From Riptortus pedestris (lineage: Eukaryota; Arthropoda; Insecta; Hemiptera; Alydidae), in the NCBI GenBank assembly GCA_019009955.1, contig CM032228.1, positions 173,920,001 to 173,984,000 of the forward strand: a stretch of 64,000 nt of DNA. The letters run 5' to 3'. Within the stretch, counting starts at the first letter, position 1; the number at the start of each line of letters is the position of its first letter. The translations under genes were made by a program, and so were the position numbers. Of the stretch, positions 36,788 through 48,897 are shown one piece after another. The notes beneath the pieces were generated by a model. It ran no database searches, had not been told where the DNA came from, and saw only the letters and a program-made list of their open reading frames with translations.

Positions 36788-37728
36788 CCCTTTCGATGGT
36801 AACAGGGGTGATGCGTCACCCCAAGTAGATTTATTTTTTTATGTTTTGTTGGTTGACGTGGTAGGGCAAACCTTAGTCACTTGCTAATCTCACTTCGCGT
36901 TAGGATTGTTCGATTAAGAGTGTTGGCCTCCGTGTCAGAGCCTTTTTACTTGATTTATCACGTGCTTGGGGTGACAAGTAATCCCTGTTACCTTTCTCGG
37001 TTGCCAAATTTTGTTAACATTTATTTGCATAAAATGGATTCCTGCAATGTTAATAGCCCAAATTTTGCCACATTTGTGAAAGAGTGTCTAGAGGATGAAA
37101 ACAATGTAAATTCTGGTGATGATTCAAGTGGTGAAGAAGATATCCTACAGGAAGAAAGTGATGTTAATGACATAATAGAAGGATACTCTTCAGAAAAGGA
37201 GGAAGAAACGTGATCGTCTTCGGACACTGTAAAAGGTAAAAATGGTCATGTATGTACCACCTAAACCAACCAGAACACAAGCCCATAATATTTTCAAAAT
37301 CCCTCAAGTAAAACCCTATTCAAACATCACATCTGAACTTGCCCTAAGCTTACTTATTGACCCAACTATAGTTGAAAGAAATGTTCAATTTAAAAACCTG
37401 GAAATATGTATTCGTCGTGAAAATTACATCTATGCACACGAGCAAATGACATAAAAGTGAAAACTGACTGCAGGAAATGTGGTAGATGCACCTACATGCA
37501 GCGAGAATCGCAAGTAAGTGTGTAGCAGCTGCTTCAAGTAGTGAATTTCATTGTATTTTTCATTTTTCAGTTGTCGATTGCATTAATAATAATTTAAAAT
37601 AAATGTCAAAATGTAAATAAATCATTGTGTTAACATTATTCACCTTTATTGATTAAATAATCCCTTGGGGTGATTCGTCACCCCATGTTACCTTTCTAAG
37701 GTGTCAAAATAGTGTTACCAGTGGAAGG
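36788..37728 (+). mobile_element. piggyBac-like non-autonomous element
   Basis: About 941 bp. Terminal inverted repeats are ccctttcgatggtaac at the left and its near complement at the right (gttaccagtggaagg). TTAA follows the right end (37729-37732); the left flank reads aatta, one base short of TTAA. Both ends carry an 18-bp palindrome (ggggtgatgcgtcacccc, 36805-36822; ggggtgattcgtcacccc, 37667-37684). A related unit lies at 36968-36985. The interior holds both ends of a decayed transposase gene. Confidence 0.85.
37034..37541 (+). pseudogene. piggyBac-like transposase remnant, centre deleted
   Basis: ATG at 37034 opens an acidic N-terminal region rich in Asp, Glu and Ser, as in piggyBac transposases, ending at a TGA (37211-37213). 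The frame continues for about 12 codons, then shifts near 37248 into YVPPKPTRTQAHNIFK, which resembles the start of the conserved transposase domain. After about 20 more residues the catalytic DDD core is missing. The sequence joins to a C-terminal Cys-rich stretch, CRKCGRC, and after another shift VCSSCFK with stop at 37539-37541. That is the usual piggyBac C-terminal zinc-binding pattern. The deletion plus stops and shifts make it non-functional; any mobility would need transposase supplied elsewhere. Confidence 0.8.
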
Positions 37729-37732
37729 TTAA

Positions 37733-38373
37733 AATATTGCCTTTACTTTGTTTAGAAGTTTTCTGTTAGTACCTCAGAGCTCATTTAATATTACATCATA
37801 GTTTATTAAAGTTTTGGGACTGGAGTTAGGTCGGGTGAGCAAGAACCTGGTGCCAGGATGGACCCTCTGTTGAAGTGGTTTATTTTGAAGAATCAAGTGG
37901 TTGGTATTTTTTCTGGCTGGCCGACATCCGCTGAGTGGATCAGCTAGAGCACGTGGTGTCACAGCTATCCTCAGCTGACAGCGGTCCCCTTCAACACTCT
38001 GTCTGTGTTTAGTCTCCTACCTTAGGCCTGACTCCACTTCTATACAAACTGTTGAAGATTTCATCATCTCTACTCCTATCTTTCCACTTATCAACTAGCA
38101 ATGTTTTTTTTTAAAAAATATGTTTATCATTTTTAGAAAAAGGTCCTTTGATAAGACTGATATGAAGAATTAGAAAACATATTAGGTCTCTTGAGCGATT
38201 CTACTATAGGCTTTGTGAATAAGTATAAGCTAATAGAAGAAAAAAAAATTATTAAATAAGTCTGGCTTCTCACTGATGATGAGTTGCTGGCTGCACAGGA
38301 AAATTCTCAATCGCATCACATAATATTGGCGATAAAATAAAAAAAAAAAAAATTCTTAAAGCTAAAAAAAAAA
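37733..38373. other. Unassigned DNA
   Basis: GC-richer at 37820-38040. No repeat match or long frame. Confidence 0.4.
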
Positions 38374-38787
38374 GGCCGTCACTCAGGGACTGCGTAAACT
38401 ATGCTGATTTCCCTCGTGCGTCTCGTATTGGCATTTATTTCTATAGTTCAATGAGAAATATATTTGGTATTTAGGCTTCAAATAATGTGCTTCAAAATAA
38501 CACAGCTTATTATTAATACAACATGAGTAGGAGTAAGGTTTGCTGAAAGCGGAAAACCAAAAAAATGCAAGTATCTAAGTTAATAATCAAGATAATGAAT
38601 AAAACGTACATAACAACATTAATAGGCAATTACATAAGCAATAACTTTGGTTCTATACACGGATTAGATTCGACGCATAATATCGGAGATATTTCGAATT
38701 TTAGGAATTCCCCCTCTAACCCCCCCCCCCCTCCCGCTAGTCCGATTTTAGGCTTTAACGAACTTGATCTTCCTTTTTACATAAAAC
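38374..38787 (+). repeat. HINE copy, block D start, 3'-truncated
   Basis: 5' end ggccgtcactcagggactgc, block-D-like start, then 'catgagtaggagtaagg', middle block and a long C run (38720-38734). It ends at 'ttttacataaaac'. No TA tract or 3' module. Confidence 0.85.
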
Positions 38788-38916
38788 AAGGAGGAGCGAG
38801 GTTTTAGAAGTTTTTTGTTAACCAATACTTCTACTCATATTATTTTCACTGAATGCAATTCTTTTAATAAACATCTCATTTCCATCTCAAATTAGGGCCC
38901 ATAAGCATATGGCTGC

Positions 38917-38962
38917 AGGTGGGAAAGCTACTTAGTTTATCCAGCACCTGCGCGTATAAACT
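38917..38962 (-). repeat. HINE 5'-end fragment, decayed
   Basis: Minus-strand match to the first ~45 bp: gggaaagctacttagtttat then ccagcacctgcg. It lies about 130 bp from, and inverted to, the preceding copy. Confidence 0.65.
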
Positions 38963-41345
38963 TTCTGCAACCCTGTTTAGATTGATATGCATTGAAGGCT
39001 AATTCGGAAATAAATCGTCATCTGAATCAGAATTTCCACTCTTTGGTTATTTATCAAAGACCATTGAAGGGTTCGCGGTGTTTCTACTTTTTGCTCGGTT
39101 AACCTTATGATTAGCTATTACTTTACGCGCGAATATAACCCAGACGCTATTTCTGGTAGCAGTTAATCTCCTGCATTTCTATACTTGAATTGTAAAGTGA
39201 CTGTAAATCAGAATTATATTACATATATATATAATGGATCCCATCCCATTTTCCTGAGTAGCCAGAGAGAGCGCCCAGGGTCTATTTAGCCTGTCAAGGT
39301 GTTACTCCTAACACCTCGTTTGTCTTGACGTACACGCGGCTAATCTCTAATTTGAGTTCCGCCCAATCAGTGCCTTATAAATCCGAACGTTCTAATTCAG
39401 GCCTCCGCGTCCCCCCGGGCGGCCGATCATTAAGCTCTGCTGGGGCCTACCTAAATCATCTTAATATATTCTAATCCCAAGAGCAGTCATACATCACTGA
39501 CACTCAAGGGCCTGGTAAATATTTTAAAACGGGATATCTAAATGATGATAATGTGGGAAGGAGTAACGGAGCGCTCTTAGATAACCATAGTAAAAAGTTT
39601 AGGATGATGTAGGAGGCAGAAAGGCGTATTCACTCATAATGTTCTCTGGGTGGCTTATCCACGTATATAATGATTTATAGTTCTGTCGTCAATAGTGGCT
39701 AGGTATAAAAATTATAGAGTACTCTAAAATATTTCAAAGTAATGTTAGTACCACTTTAATCGACGTTTTTGACACAAAAGATTAAAAAAATGGGTGTTCA
39801 TCTAATCAATGTTCTGTCCCTTCTTTTAACGTTTTGAGGAACCAGGTACCAAAATATTTCAATCGTGAAAATTATACCCTTCGTTCATAAGACATAGGTA
39901 AAAATAAACGAAAAAGAACTCCAGAGCCCTTGACCTTTGTTATTTACAAGGAATCCCTGGTTTAAACCAGACTGCAAAAGAGCATTGATGATCGGGCGAC
40001 TGCTCGGAAAGCACTTCTTGCACTTCGAATAAATATTTGTGAATGAAAAGGTCTCATTTGTCCTTGATTCTAGCCTGTAATCTGCTTCCCTCACCATCCA
40101 TTATATTAAAAACTCATAAGGCAAATTAGTGTTGACAACTACACATGAGCACTTGGAACTTCTATTTAAGAGATTTTGAATATCAGTTTGCCATGAAGTT
40201 TCCATGGAAGTCTTCTACTATAAGTTAGAGCAGTGAATTCAACATCACCAACATACATTTGACATGATCATTGGAGCATGATCTTTAATATTGGTAGGTT
40301 TTTGAAACATAATTTTGCAAATATTACTTTAAAAAAATATTTTTCAGTTTTGTTGAATAAATGCAACTTGGTGATGATAGTTAAATTTGTGAGTAAAAGA
40401 ATGTCAAACGCCAATCGTTGTTATAAAAACAAAGTAGACCGTAACGTTTTAATTTTTCATCAGTGTCCTGAATAAATAAAAGTCAGCCAGAAATAATAAC
40501 CTCCTATTGAGTATTCTTCGTGTAAAGGCTGAAATGGCAATTGAATTAGCATAAAAGCTACTGCTTCCTTTGAAATTATTGATATAAAGCCAAGCTATCC
40601 AGCGCTTATGATATTTTATGAACAATGAAAATCTATTCACCTCTAATTTCCATATGACTTCCTTAAATCTCTGAAATAATAAAACTTTTAGATTAACAAT
40701 CATTTAATGTTATAAATGTAGAATACTCTTGTCTTACTTTAAAAGCTACAAAAAAGATTCTTAATAAGAATATAGAGAGTTACCGGAGTATACGAGTGCA
40801 TAAGTTACTTCACTATCTTTGATATCATGGCGGTTATCTATTTCTTAGTTTCTGTGGCCTAAATACTGCTGCATATTGTTAATAGTGGGTAGAGTTACAA
40901 GGACTAGTAGTGATTTCGTCCTATTCTCCACCTGAGCCCAACTAACAATAAGGGATTTTTTTAGACTGCGAACAACTTGCTGAAAGGTTAGTGAAATACC
41001 ATCACTCGATAGCGTATATAAGTTGAATGATGAGCTGCATGCCAGTAAGGTGATGTATACTTCCTCTTCTTAATGTCGTGCTTGCCTTCCCTCAGGCAAT
41101 AAACAGCTTGGCAAAGGGATAAGCAATTATATACCTGTAAATATATATATACACACACACACACACAAAGCATTAAGTACACAGTTGCATTAAGTGATGA
41201 TGTATAATAAACAACGTTATCACGTGTACAATAATGCTAATATCCATTTATTAGGGGTTGAATAATAATATATATTACTCAGTTAAATCATGTTATTATT
41301 CTTACTAAGTTCTATATGATTTGATGGCGAATAAACGATTACTAT
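38963..41345. other. Single-copy-like DNA with a GC-rich island
   Basis: 39240-39480 is the most GC-rich non-repeat part of the window (contains cccccgggcggccg) and has no long frame. The rest is AT-rich. A (CA)n run at 41150-41167 is short. Confidence 0.4.
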
Positions 41346-41355
41346 AGTGGTTGCA

Positions 41356-41564
41356 GGTGCTCAGGTTGGCCTTGTGAGCTAAAGCGTTTCTGTTAATCTC
41401 ACTTGGTAAACCTATAGTTGTGAGTTTGATTCCCACCTGGGCTATAGAATTTTATTTAGTAAAGAACCCAATAAATAAAATCCTTAGTCCCACTCGGCCT
41501 AGAAAAGTGTCTAGATAATCCAAATTAGCCTTACTTTCAAAAAGTGGACGGATAAAGTTTTTAA
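41356..41564 (+). mobile_element. tRNA-derived SINE, full length
   Basis: Starts gtgctcaggttggcc. A-box-like tgtgagctaaagcg, B box gagtttgattcccacc, body and 'aaaagtggacgg' 3' part are present. Likely target duplication agtggttgca (41346-41355) and agtgattgca (41565-41574), 9 of 10 matching. Confidence 0.88.
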
Positions 41565-41780
41565 AGTGATTGCAAAACATGTCGAAATTTGTAACACATT
41601 GTAATAATTTTTAGTTAGAGTATATCTGTGTTTCGCCTTTTAATTGGCTTGCCCTTGTAGTAGCTAGGTTATTTCTACAAGATATCGATTGAGTTTAATT
41701 CGTAAGTCTTAATTCAGCAATCGAAATTTTCAGTCATCAACAAACGACTGTGCCCCATTGTGCTGGTTGATTCAATAATT

Positions 41781-41821
<41 letters not shown>

Positions 41822-41835
41822 AAGAGAGAGAGAGA
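41781..41835. repeat. (GA)n microsatellite
   Basis: About 26 GA units with a few interruptions. It lies on the left side of a GC-richer island at 41880-42330. Confidence 0.95.
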
Positions 41836-41879
41836 TGAGCGGTGAGAGAGGGATAGTACAAGAAGTGATATAGATGTAA

Positions 41880-42330
41880 ATAGGTTTAAGGGCTGCCATA
41901 TCAGAGAGACATGACTTGGGGGACAGCGGCTGTATCTGCAATGCCTTCAGATTCCCTCATATAGATATGTTTAGGGCGGCAATTAGAAACTAGATTCCAG
42001 CCGGCCTATCATTTGTCAAGCCCTTATCTATAACAGGCTTCCCCCTGATATTTGATTTACAGGGCCGCTTCTTCTTCAGCGACGACTTAATCAGCCTTGT
42101 AACGTATTCAGAGAGACGAGTCGGCTGCTGGCCCTGAGGGACAGACGCTGAGTCAAACACCAACTAGAGTTAATTACTGAATTTATAACTCCTCTTGAGG
42201 GTAAGAGAAAATCACTGGCATCAGATAAAGGGGAGTGCAATTATGCCTTATCTCCAAGCACCTGTGATATATTAGCCACTGTTTAAAGAAGTTCCCTCTC
42301 CTGGGGCACTTTTACATCTGAATTTTACAA
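41880..42330. other. GC-richer island, possible regulatory DNA
   Basis: Balanced composition in otherwise AT-rich DNA. It contains homeodomain-like (gttaattac), GATA-like (cttatct twice) and E-box (cacctg) words. No frame or repeat match. A regulatory role is inference only. Confidence 0.3.
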
Positions 42331-43400
42331 CTTGCGATCCACTTTACAGACGTGGAATATTTCATGTGGAGTCAAAACTTTCTCAACAAGCTTTTCCTGC
42401 AAGAAGGAAATTGCTTGAAACGAAATGCCACTTTATAGCTCTCCTTTTTATTATCTTATATTAAAGTATGTTCATTTATCCTGTTTATGTACTTTTCAAC
42501 AATCACCTGCTCAGAAAATGACGAGACATTTAAGAACCTCTTATCCATTCGATCAATTATTTATAAAGAAATATAAGGAGTGTTTAAGAAATACAAACTG
42601 AATTTGTACAAATTATTTAGCTAGCGTGTCGTACTTCAACTTAATTATTTTTTATTAAATACACTATATACATAAGGCCAAATATTTAATATAACTTTCA
42701 AAAGAAAGTCTATCTATGATAGCTCAGCACTTTACAGAGCTCTACTTTCAAAATTTGTTATATACTAATGTCCGTACACTGTTAAGGAAATAGTTATTTA
42801 TGAATTACCACCACATGCTAGCTTGGAATATATTTAATGAATTCGACACTTATTAAAACTCTATTGCTGATGCGGGTATCAACCCCACGGCTCTAGGACT
42901 AGGATTATCAAATGCTCTCATTCTTTATAAATCCGCAGGTAGTCAATTCGTAAAGTAGCTCACTTCTCTTCTTTAACACATTTATTATTCATCTCTACAT
43001 GTTTCACTTTATATTAAGCTTCTTTCGGAGTTTACATGATTACCTGACATAAATGCTCCTATTCTTCTCAGCGATCACGTAAATACTCTAAGCGGAAGTT
43101 AGTGTAGTTGTATGTATGTATGATGATGTGTGCGAATATACCACATAATATATTTAAAAATGGTATCACATTCATTTTAATAATAATTTATTGGCAATCC
43201 CCTTTCTAATTTCTTCTATAAAGGGTAGTTCCCATAAAAAAAAAATCCATATACTAATTTCTGCACCCTCAGGTCTGAATAATTAGTGAGTTTTATATTT
43301 AAAAATTATAAAGAGTCCTTTAGTCTCTTTGGAAGACATGTATTCCACTCATCCCATTACTACAACATTTTTAATATAACCATTAACATCAAAATTACAT
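42331..43400. other. Unassigned AT-rich DNA
   Basis: Nothing recognised. Confidence 0.4.
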
Positions 43401-43412
43401 AAAATTGGTGTG

Positions 43413-43642
43413 AGTGGCTCAGGTTGGCCGTGCGAGTTAGGGCGTTGGTCCTAATCTTGCGTGGTAGATCTAGAGTGGCGGGTTCGATTCCCGCCCTGGG
43501 CAGTAGAAATTTATTTAGTGACGGACTCACTAAATAAACTCCTTGAGCCCACCTTGGCTAGAAAAGGGTGGTAACCTGTAGATCAACCCGTCCCGATTAG
43601 CCTAGTAGCATAAAGTGGACTTAAATAATAATAAATAAAAAA
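43413..43642 (+). mobile_element. tRNA-derived SINE, best copy
   Basis: The most intact copy. The RNA polymerase III A box lies in gtgcgagttagggcg (about 43429-43443) and the B box is gggttcgattcc (43480-43491). A body with ttatttagtgacggactc follows, then the conserved 3' part (gggtggtaacctgtagatca) and an AATAATAAATAAA tail. Flanked by a perfect 12-bp target duplication aaaattggtgtg (43401-43412 and 43643-43654). The duplication and intact promoter suggest recent insertion. The 3' half may be copied from the LINE that mobilises it; I could not match it to the non-LTR ends seen here. Confidence 0.95.
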
Positions 43643-43664
43643 AAAATTGGTGTGGCTACTGGTA

Positions 43665-44545
43665 CACCTTAATATTGGACGAAGTACTGAAGGTGACATG
43701 AAGGCGAAACTAACAACAAAAACACCAATATTGATATTCAAACACTCACATCGGACGACTTGTAAAACCGTTTAAAATAAGGTACCTCAAGAATGGAAAC
43801 GACTGGCCATTGACTACAACAAATCTTGACTAATTAAAACCACAGTTAAAGCATGGGATTCTAAACATGAAGCACGCCCACGGAGAGACGAAGTAGACTT
43901 CACGAGGCTTCGTATATGTCAGTCTCTCCTAACCCATAGTTATCTATTAGAGAGGAAACACATACATAAAAACAATGGTTCTTTAATATTCCGATACAGC
44001 AAAACACATATAAAAAGATTGCAAAAGACATGAGCATTTACAGATCCCAAACGACTAACTGAAGGTAGCCCACACATTCTTTTAATAATATATAACTTTT
44101 ACATATACAACAAAATTTATGAATTATAAATTTCTAACATGAGTACCTACTTCTTTTAACATAAATAACTAGTTTTAACTGCATCTTACATGTGAGTTTG
44201 CTGTTTGGTTTTCTTTTGTATGTGTTGTTTGTTTTTATTTTTTATGTTAGGGCAGGCGTGCACGCGTGTGTATTTTTGTGTGTATGAGTATAAGTTTTTA
44301 GAGAATTGTATTTAATATAACTTAATCTTAATTATTGTTTTAATAGTGTGTATTTTACATGTTAATCGTTTTATACTATATTTATTGTGGGTTTTTCAGT
44401 TAATGTTTCATTTATTTTGTTGAATGTTTGTTTTTATCTTTATTTTTCGTTATTTTAATTTTCTACTGTTCAATTATGTCTTGTTTTTTTTTTCTGCAAG
44501 AGCAGCATCGTCTTGAAGTGACCAATCTATTATAAATAAATACTT
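43665..44545 (+). pseudogene. Non-LTR retrotransposon 3' end: ORF tail and T-rich UTR
   Basis: Frames broken by stops show TNIDIQTLTSDDL (about 43715-43755), an IKTTVKAW-like stretch, RRDEVDFTRLRI, then LTHSYLLERKH and a decayed region where the zinc-knuckle cysteines of the copy at 3640-3700 would be; the remnant ends near 44070. A T-rich 3' UTR (44190-44500) runs to gcaagagcagcatcgtcttg and attataaataaat. The order matches the other family members in the window. The 5' parts are absent, and the element is dead. Confidence 0.75.
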
Positions 44546-45990
44546 ACACTTGAGTAGCTGGTATATTGAGACTTTAGATTTATAATTCCTTGACCCTACA
44601 ACTTGAGTATATTTTGCCCCTAAGAAGTAGACAGATGAGGTAGGAATAGAACTACGGATGTAGGGACCTAGGGGAGCACCCCGGCTTAACCATTGAGTAA
44701 TGCATTTATCTTAATATCTTAGTTTTTAAACCTACAAACTTTTTCTGAGGGGTTTTATGTGTGATATCCTCCTTGTCGATTTTTTGTTTGTGGGGCCTCT
44801 ATTGAATTATAGAAGTGAGTTAGGGAGAATCACTGTTTCCCCCTTCATAACGTAGCTGTTATTTGTGGTTGTAAGAATACTTGGTGCACTAGCATTCGCG
44901 AGAATTTTAATAATAAAAACAAATGACTAGGGCGGCTTTTGCTACGAACCTCTGTAATAAATAATATTTTTGAGTAATGTTTTATTGCATTGACGCATAT
45001 ATTCCAGTTGTTAAAATTGTGTGGGATGATTTTAAATAAGGAAACACTCATTTTTAAGAATTCCAATTTTTCACAATCTGATAGCAAAGAATAGTTTATT
45101 ATATTAGAATATTTCCGTTTCAACGGTTATTTTTTTTTGAACTCGTATTATTTTTATGAGGGGAAAGGCAGAGGTAATAAATTCACTCTTCAACAGCTGA
45201 ATCCAATTAAAGGAAGCAGAAGGCGGTGGGAGTTTGTCTTCTGAACAAACATCCCCAAGGAAGCGGCGGGGACTAAGAAATGCATTTATGCAAATGGCGG
45301 GGAGCAGCTTTGGCAGAGTTTTGTTGTATCTGCAGAGAGTGGAAGGGGCTTGGAGTACCAATAATTAACTAAATGGTTGTTGCAGAACATCCTTTAATCC
45401 CAAAGATGGGAAGAGCCTATTTGCCCATGTAGCCACTCTAAGGGACCAACCACCTGCCATATTCCTTCCTTCATTCGACCACTAGTTCCAATTAATTAAT
45501 ATTAATTAATTACCAACTCCTACTGATGTAAACTACATGGTACATTGTATGACAATATTGCTACTAAATCACCGCATTTGCATCAAGTACATTATGCTCG
45601 ATGTCAATCTGCTTGATTATATGTAGTTAGTAATTCACTGATTCAACATGTTACTGGGACTATTGTCTCAATTCACATTGTTACTAAAGAGTTTGGCACA
45701 TAATCACTGAATACTATCCGAAATTATATACTTGAACAATAGACATATAGCTTATATGTTAGCAATAATATATACTCTAGTCTATGTTAATATTATTGAC
45801 TTTAAACGAATTTTCAATCTTACAAAATAGTATCACGAAGTGTCTAACTGTTTTTAAAGACAAAAATGAACTAATAATACTGTTTGTGTTGAATAACACT
45901 TATTTTAGTGCCCATATGGGCATTATCTTTGGTATTTTTTAAATCTTGTTAAAGATATATTTTTTCTTTAATACCAAAAATTTGAATTAT
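44546..45990. other. Unassigned DNA with a GC-richer island
   Basis: 45180-45480 is purine-rich, with an octamer-like word (atgcaaat) and a palindromic homeodomain-like run (ttaattaatattaattaa at 45493-45510). No gene is recognised; overlapping antisense frames are judged chance. Confidence 0.4.
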
Positions 45991-46165
45991 AAATTATTTA
46001 TTAATGTCCACTTTTTGCAACTAAGGCTAATTGAGAAGGGTTATCTACAGGTTACCACCCTTTTCTAGCCAGGGTGGGACTATGGATTTTATTTAGTGAA
46101 TTCCGTCACTACATAAACTCCTATTGCATAGGGCGGGAATCGAACTCGCCACTCTAGGTTTACCC
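45991..46165 (-). mobile_element. tRNA-derived SINE, 5'-truncated
   Basis: Minus strand with the tail at the left (ttatttattaatgtccactt). The B box, gggaatcgaactcgcc on the plus strand, is present; the A-box part is missing. Possible imperfect target duplication ccaaaaattt / ccaaaagttt. Confidence 0.85.
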
Positions 46166-46806
46166 CAAAAGTTTTAGTTAGTCATATTTATTTACTGTTA
46201 AATAATCTCTCAGCATTACACTAATCTATATGATGAAAATAGATAGATGAATAGATTGTTTTGTTACTTCTAACATATAATTCGTAATACTGCAAAGAAT
46301 TAATTAGATCATTAAATAAAATAACAACGAATTTATATAGACTTTTAAACGTACCCAATATAAATGTTCACAATACGTATTCCTAAATTAATATTTTTGT
46401 GAACATAGCATTGCTTAAAAGCTTCAATATCTAAATATTACATTCTGAAGTTCACCTTAATTATGTGTGAAATCTCGTATGCTCAGTTTGCTTAAGGTCT
46501 ACTTATTGGAAACAAATCCAAATTATGTTATAATCCTTGATCTTCAATACAACCCTTTTTATCACAATTATGAAAAACGAAACCTCAGCAGAAAATCATT
46601 CCTGGCGAATGGTCGAAAGTGAATATTATTACGAGAATTAGATATTGACTTGTTGAACCTTTGTAATTTAATCCAAACATTATCACACTTCTAGATAAAT
46701 AATCACTGTAATTTTACATTTAATTTTAAAACTCTTACCACTTAACTTTCGTCAAGTTCTCAGGTTTAAATATTATATAATCTACAGCAATGATGAATAA
46801 ATAAAA
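46166..46806. other. Unassigned AT-rich DNA
   Basis: Nothing recognised. Confidence 0.4.
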
Positions 46807-47246
46807 GTCCGTCACGCAGGGGATGCGTAAACTAAGCACATTTCCCACGTGAAGGTTTACAATAGAGAAATTTCACGAGAGCCGAGCAATCAAGGAAACG
46901 GCCGAACGTGCTTTTGGCGGGAAAGTCACATTATCAGCCCAAATTTAATAAAAATGCAAATATCTCAGTTAATATTCAAGATAGAGAATAAATGTATATA
47001 ACAATATTTATAGTAAATGTAATTTACAATAAGATTGATTCTGTACAATATTTCGATCTGACGTATAGTAACGGAGATATTTCGAATGTTCGAAAATCCT
47101 CCCCTCTAAACCCCCCCCCCTCCCACTGGTCCGATTTCAGCCGTTAACGAACTTGATCTTTCTTTTTACATAAAATGACTAAATATCGAGTTTGGTAACG
47201 ATTAAACACAAATTGCGACCGGTAGAGCGGTAACAGACAAATATAT

Positions 47247-47296
<50 letters not shown>

Positions 47297-47420
47297 TTGA
47301 ACGGACCTCATTTTCGTCATTTACTAGGTAGGATCGACGGACATTTGAAGAAAAATTTCTAAAATTCCGTCATGAGTACAACCTCAATAGCTGATTTCCC
47401 TTAAGGGAAATCTGCTAAAA
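46807..47420 (+). repeat. HINE full-length copy, block A
   Basis: Near-consensus. 5' terminus with one change (ggggatgcg), block A, middle block, C-rich tract (47102-47125), (TA)n 47246-47293, and a 3' module with intact palindrome and CTGCTAAAA. A good type copy. Confidence 0.96.
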
Positions 47421-48668
47421 ATGTGCTTTTGTAATGTCACGGATGGATTCTGTAATATTCTAGAACCGTAACTACCCCACAGTGCATAGGAGGACGTGTA
47501 TATTTAAAACCTATCAAGATAAAATTTATAAATTCTATTAAAGGCCCTTGGTTGCTCTATTCTCGAGGTTTTACCTTCGTCTGAAAGAAGGGAAACACTA
47601 TTAAAACAATAAAGTGTGGCTGCTAGTCCATTTATGAAAATTTAAAATTTATCGGTTGATATCGTTGATATTCCTATACCAAATTATGAGAATATTCAAA
47701 AAGCAGTTGCCGAAAAATGGAAAAAGTGCCAAGTCTTAACTACAGAGTTGAAAGAGCTCTATAAATACGAATAGTCAGAGTTACTGCCATCGTTATTTCC
47801 ACAAATGGGCATGTCCTTAAAAATACTACCAAAACCAACAAAATATACACATGGCTGATGACATAATTTTGAATTCTCGGAAATCTGCATTATTATATAC
47901 GGCCAGGAGATTCAGTAAATTTCATAATACCCAGTGAAGTAACCTTTTTTACCAGTTAGACATATCTTCCTCCAACGTTTTCCCAGGAACCTGGGAAACC
48001 AAGTCCCATAATAGTTTAAAAAGTATTGTTCATGTAACAATCACAAATCATAAGACTTGTGCTGCGATATCGCAAGCTGTCACTTCTTTCGCTGAAGTCG
48101 GATATAAGAAAAAAACCCGGAGTGAGGGAGTGGAAAATATATGATGGAGGAGACGGAGCAGGAAATTAGAAGATGAGGTATTGCGGAGACAAAGACAAAA
48201 TATACAATGCTGGAGTATCGTTTATCAATGCTTGATGTGTCAGGAAAGTGAGCTTCGCGATGGGATAATATCGACGAAACGGCTGTGCCATCGTCCTCAA
48301 AGAGTGAGAGAAAAGATTAATCCGTCTAAGCTGGCAAACTCAATTAGAACAGAATCTAAACCGCTTGAAATTCGGGATTGGAGACCTACTGCTTTAGGCA
48401 ACGATGAATCGTAAATGGTTCTAGACAAATGAGTCAACTAAATAAAATGCTTGTAGACTACTGTACTTTTTACTTTACTGTTACCGTATATCTGTTGAGG
48501 AAAGTATGATTTAATTTAAATATTTCCTTAATTCAATAATTGCGAAATTCATATTTTGTGTGGGTAATATGTATATGGTCGGCATTATAGACCTTTAAGA
48601 CCCAGAGCCGCCCCTGAGAGAGTCTCGAAGGATTCGTGATCAGAGTTTCTTTTTTAAGTATTGAGTGC
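47421..48668. other. Unassigned DNA
   Basis: A 77-codon frame (48181-48414) has no recognisable domain. No repeats placed. Confidence 0.35.
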
Positions 48669-48897
48669 TCAACTCGACATCCAACCCCTGGACATCCAAG
48701 GGAGAACTGGAATGAGCTGTGTCCAGTAGACTGACGGACCCCATGACCCTATGACCAGTTCAAGCTGTCAGCTTGCCTGTGAACGCGATCTAAGAGAGAC
48801 ATAATTATTATCATCCTGAAGGGCTGTCAGACAAATATACTCTTAACGCTCCCGAAAATCCATAAGCACTGTGACACTTGCGCGCTCTGATAGCGAA
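48669..48897 (+). repeat. Dispersed repeat R1, copy 1
   Basis: Homologous to 52278-52485 in the same orientation: caactcgacatccaaccc at the start, a shared centre (ctaagagagacat, ttatcatcctgaagggct, gtcaga) and gcgcgctctgatagcg at the end. Non-coding. The family is unknown to me. Confidence 0.85.

Noticed and set aside
36881..37033. N-terminal extension of the piggyBac-like frame upstream of 37034
   Set aside because: This part overlaps an internal copy of the element's terminal repeat (36968-36985). The acidic N terminus typical of the family begins at the ATG at 37034.
43420..43500. A true tRNA gene
   Set aside because: A and B boxes are present, but the acceptor stem does not close, and the sequence continues into the SINE body with a target duplication on both sides.
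48181..48414. 77-codon basic protein frame
   Set aside because: No recognisable domain, no splice or promoter context, and no homologous frame in the window; a chance frame is more likely.
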